A DNA stretch of 12,971 nucleotides from Treponema sp. UBA1798. GTDB taxonomy: Bacteria; Spirochaetota; Spirochaetia; Treponematales; Treponemataceae. Below the pieces are notes generated by a model. The model searched no databases. It was not told the DNA's origin and saw only the letters and a program-made list of their open reading frames with translations. The translations under genes and the position numbers were made by a program. Position 1 is the stretch's first letter. Each line of letters opens with the position of its first letter. The DNA lies in NCBI GenBank assembly GCA_002319875.1, contig DCFS01000279.1:523-13493 (forward strand), in the 5' to 3' direction. This document shows, one piece after another, positions 12,894-12,971 of this stretch.

Positions 12894-12971
12894 TTCAACT
12901 CCTATAAAACAACCATATTGAAATACTATAAAAAAAGAATAATTACCTGAGCCACTTTCAAAAGTCTGTTA

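Noticed and set aside
12459..12950. Plus-strand 163-codon frame over clpP
   Set aside because: Antisense to an intact catalytic triad gene; no domain, and its tail is phenylalanine-rich read from AT-rich codons.
12894..12971. C-terminal piece of another minus-strand gene upstream of clpP
   Set aside because: All three minus frames meet a stop in this short stretch, and the few residues left cannot be assigned to any protein.

Overview
The window looks like chromosomal DNA of a carbohydrate-fermenting spirochaete, most likely a gut or rumen Treponema. This is inferred from moderate GC, a periplasmic sugar-binding protein whose mature end resembles treponemal binding proteins (A-N-G-S-K-E-S), a ClpP-type protease with an atypical N-terminus, and a free-standing DbpA-type RNA-binding protein. 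No database search was possible. There is no rRNA, tRNA, CRISPR array, insertion sequence or phage gene. Ten complete genes and one partial gene fill almost the whole window.

Region 1 (1-6351) is a cellobiose (possibly cello-oligosaccharide) use module. On the minus strand lie a ROK-family regulator, a solute-binding protein and two ABC permeases, the second cut by the window edge. On the plus strand, divergent from the regulator, is a close relative of cellobiose phosphorylase (GH94). The importer would bring in the disaccharide and the phosphorylase would split it with phosphate into glucose-1-phosphate and glucose, so one hexose is activated without ATP. A 23-bp dyad (GTTA-N-TTGA-N5-TCAACCAAC) occurs twice, each time 2-3 bp after the -10 box of a good sigma-70 promoter. 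One copy controls the binding-protein operon and the other controls the phosphorylase, which makes a two-promoter regulon for the adjacent ROK protein very likely. Between the binding protein and the permeases lie a strong intrinsic terminator hairpin and two more stem-loops, probably to set protein stoichiometry.

Region 2 (6369-9606) has a minus-strand Na+/phosphate cotransporter with a PhoU-like tail. Divergent from it is a plus-strand pair: an unrecognised lipoprotein and a YfcE/MJ0936-type metallophosphoesterase. The short divergent spacer holds promoters whose predicted start points fall on or next to the start codons, suggesting leaderless mRNAs, and a perfect 9-bp-arm dyad.

Region 3 (9605-12893) is a compact minus-strand operon: ClpP-family protease, a UPF0158-GNAT fusion, an orphan DbpA-type RNA-binding protein, and a metallo-beta-lactamase-fold hydrolase whose start overlaps the preceding stop. 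It ends at a good intrinsic terminator whose T-tract touches the stop codon of the convergent phosphoesterase. The combination of protease, acetyltransferase and RNA-binding protein is the least understood part of the window.
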